Shown piece by piece: positions 63,971 to 64,000 of a DNA stretch of 64,000 nt. Under the pieces are notes generated by a model. The model was not told the DNA's origin. It ran no database searches and saw nothing but the letters and a program-made list of their open reading frames with translations. The translations under genes and the position numbers were made by a program. This stretch comes from Micromonospora sp. WMMD812. GTDB lineage: Bacteria; Actinomycetota; Actinomycetes; Mycobacteriales; Micromonosporaceae. The stretch lies in the NCBI RefSeq assembly GCF_027497215.1, contig NZ_CP114904.1, forward strand, positions 3,060,001 to 3,124,000, read 5' to 3'. How positions within the stretch are numbered: the stretch's first letter is position 1; every line of letters begins with the position of its first letter.

Positions 63971-64000
63971 GACTGCTCCTCCACCGGCAACCTCGCGTGC
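63967..64000 (-). CDS. sensor histidine kinase (3' end only)
   Basis: The last ten codons, ending in a TGA that overlaps the response regulator ATG, encode HARLPVEEQS. By gene order this is the cognate kinase. The sequence itself is too short to prove it. Confidence 0.45.
   Translation of the reverse strand, partial: HARLPVEEQS

Overview
The window is about 73% GC, packed with genes whose codons end in G or C, and has no recognisable tRNA, rRNA or CRISPR. Content and order point to the chromosome of an actinomycete, most likely in the Micromonosporaceae. The core order matches, from memory, the Mycobacterium tuberculosis Rv2867c-Rv2916c stretch and the Streptomyces SCO5591-SCO5628 stretch: GNAT-ispG-rip1-dxr, then rlmN-cdsA-frr-pyrH-tsf-rpsB, then DUF2469-rnhB-lepB-rplS-trmD-rimM-KH-rpsP, then ffh. 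Genus-level identity is inference.

Layout. 1-11.5 kb is accessory metabolism and signalling: the 5' end of a glutamine-synthetase-like gene with an amino acid permease, a DUF456 membrane protein, a PAS-GGDEF-EAL protein coupled to a PF04672-type methyltransferase, a thiolase, a glutathionyl-hydroquinone-reductase-like protein, a cation symporter preceded by a Cys-containing leader peptide, and an old yellow enzyme. 11.5-18 kb holds a fused double ABC exporter, a DUF4081 GNAT protein, and a divergent MFS/PadR pair. 18-22 kb is the non-mevalonate isoprenoid block (dxr, rip1, ispG). 22-33.5 kb mixes small membrane proteins, a PhoX phosphatase, an MMPL transporter, a phytoene-desaturase-like oxidoreductase and a metallo-beta-lactamase/Rieske fusion. 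33.5-41.5 kb carries a DivIVA-domain protein, rlmN, cdsA, frr, pyrH, tsf and rpsB. 43.2-44.3 kb is a gene graveyard: shattered pieces of comM/yifB and dprA separated by the C-terminus of a serine integrase. xerC and a frameshifted M23 peptidase follow, inverted relative to the usual actinobacterial order. 50.4-58.8 kb is the ribosome/RNA-maturation block plus an archaeal-type proS. 59-64 kb ends with an amidohydrolase, an S4-like ribosomal protein paralogue with a tiny overlapping gene, ffh and a NarL-type response regulator whose kinase lies just outside.

The most unusual non-coding signal is a family of 59-61 bp palindromes bounded by TTGATCA/TGATCAA. There are five close copies in 64 kb, in two sequence subfamilies plus one singleton. 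Two copies share even their loop sequence while sitting in different intergenic contexts. They look like a dispersed terminator or REP/MITE-like family. Other points of interest are the comM-integrase-dprA scar with the associated inversion, and the candidate cysteine-sensing leader peptide.

Translational coupling (ATGA, TGATG or GTGCTGA overlaps) links methyltransferase with GGDEF/EAL (3-bp gap), dxr with rip1 with ispG, nudix with rnhB with DUF2469, KH with rimM, the S4 paralogue with its 52-aa partner, and the kinase with the response regulator.
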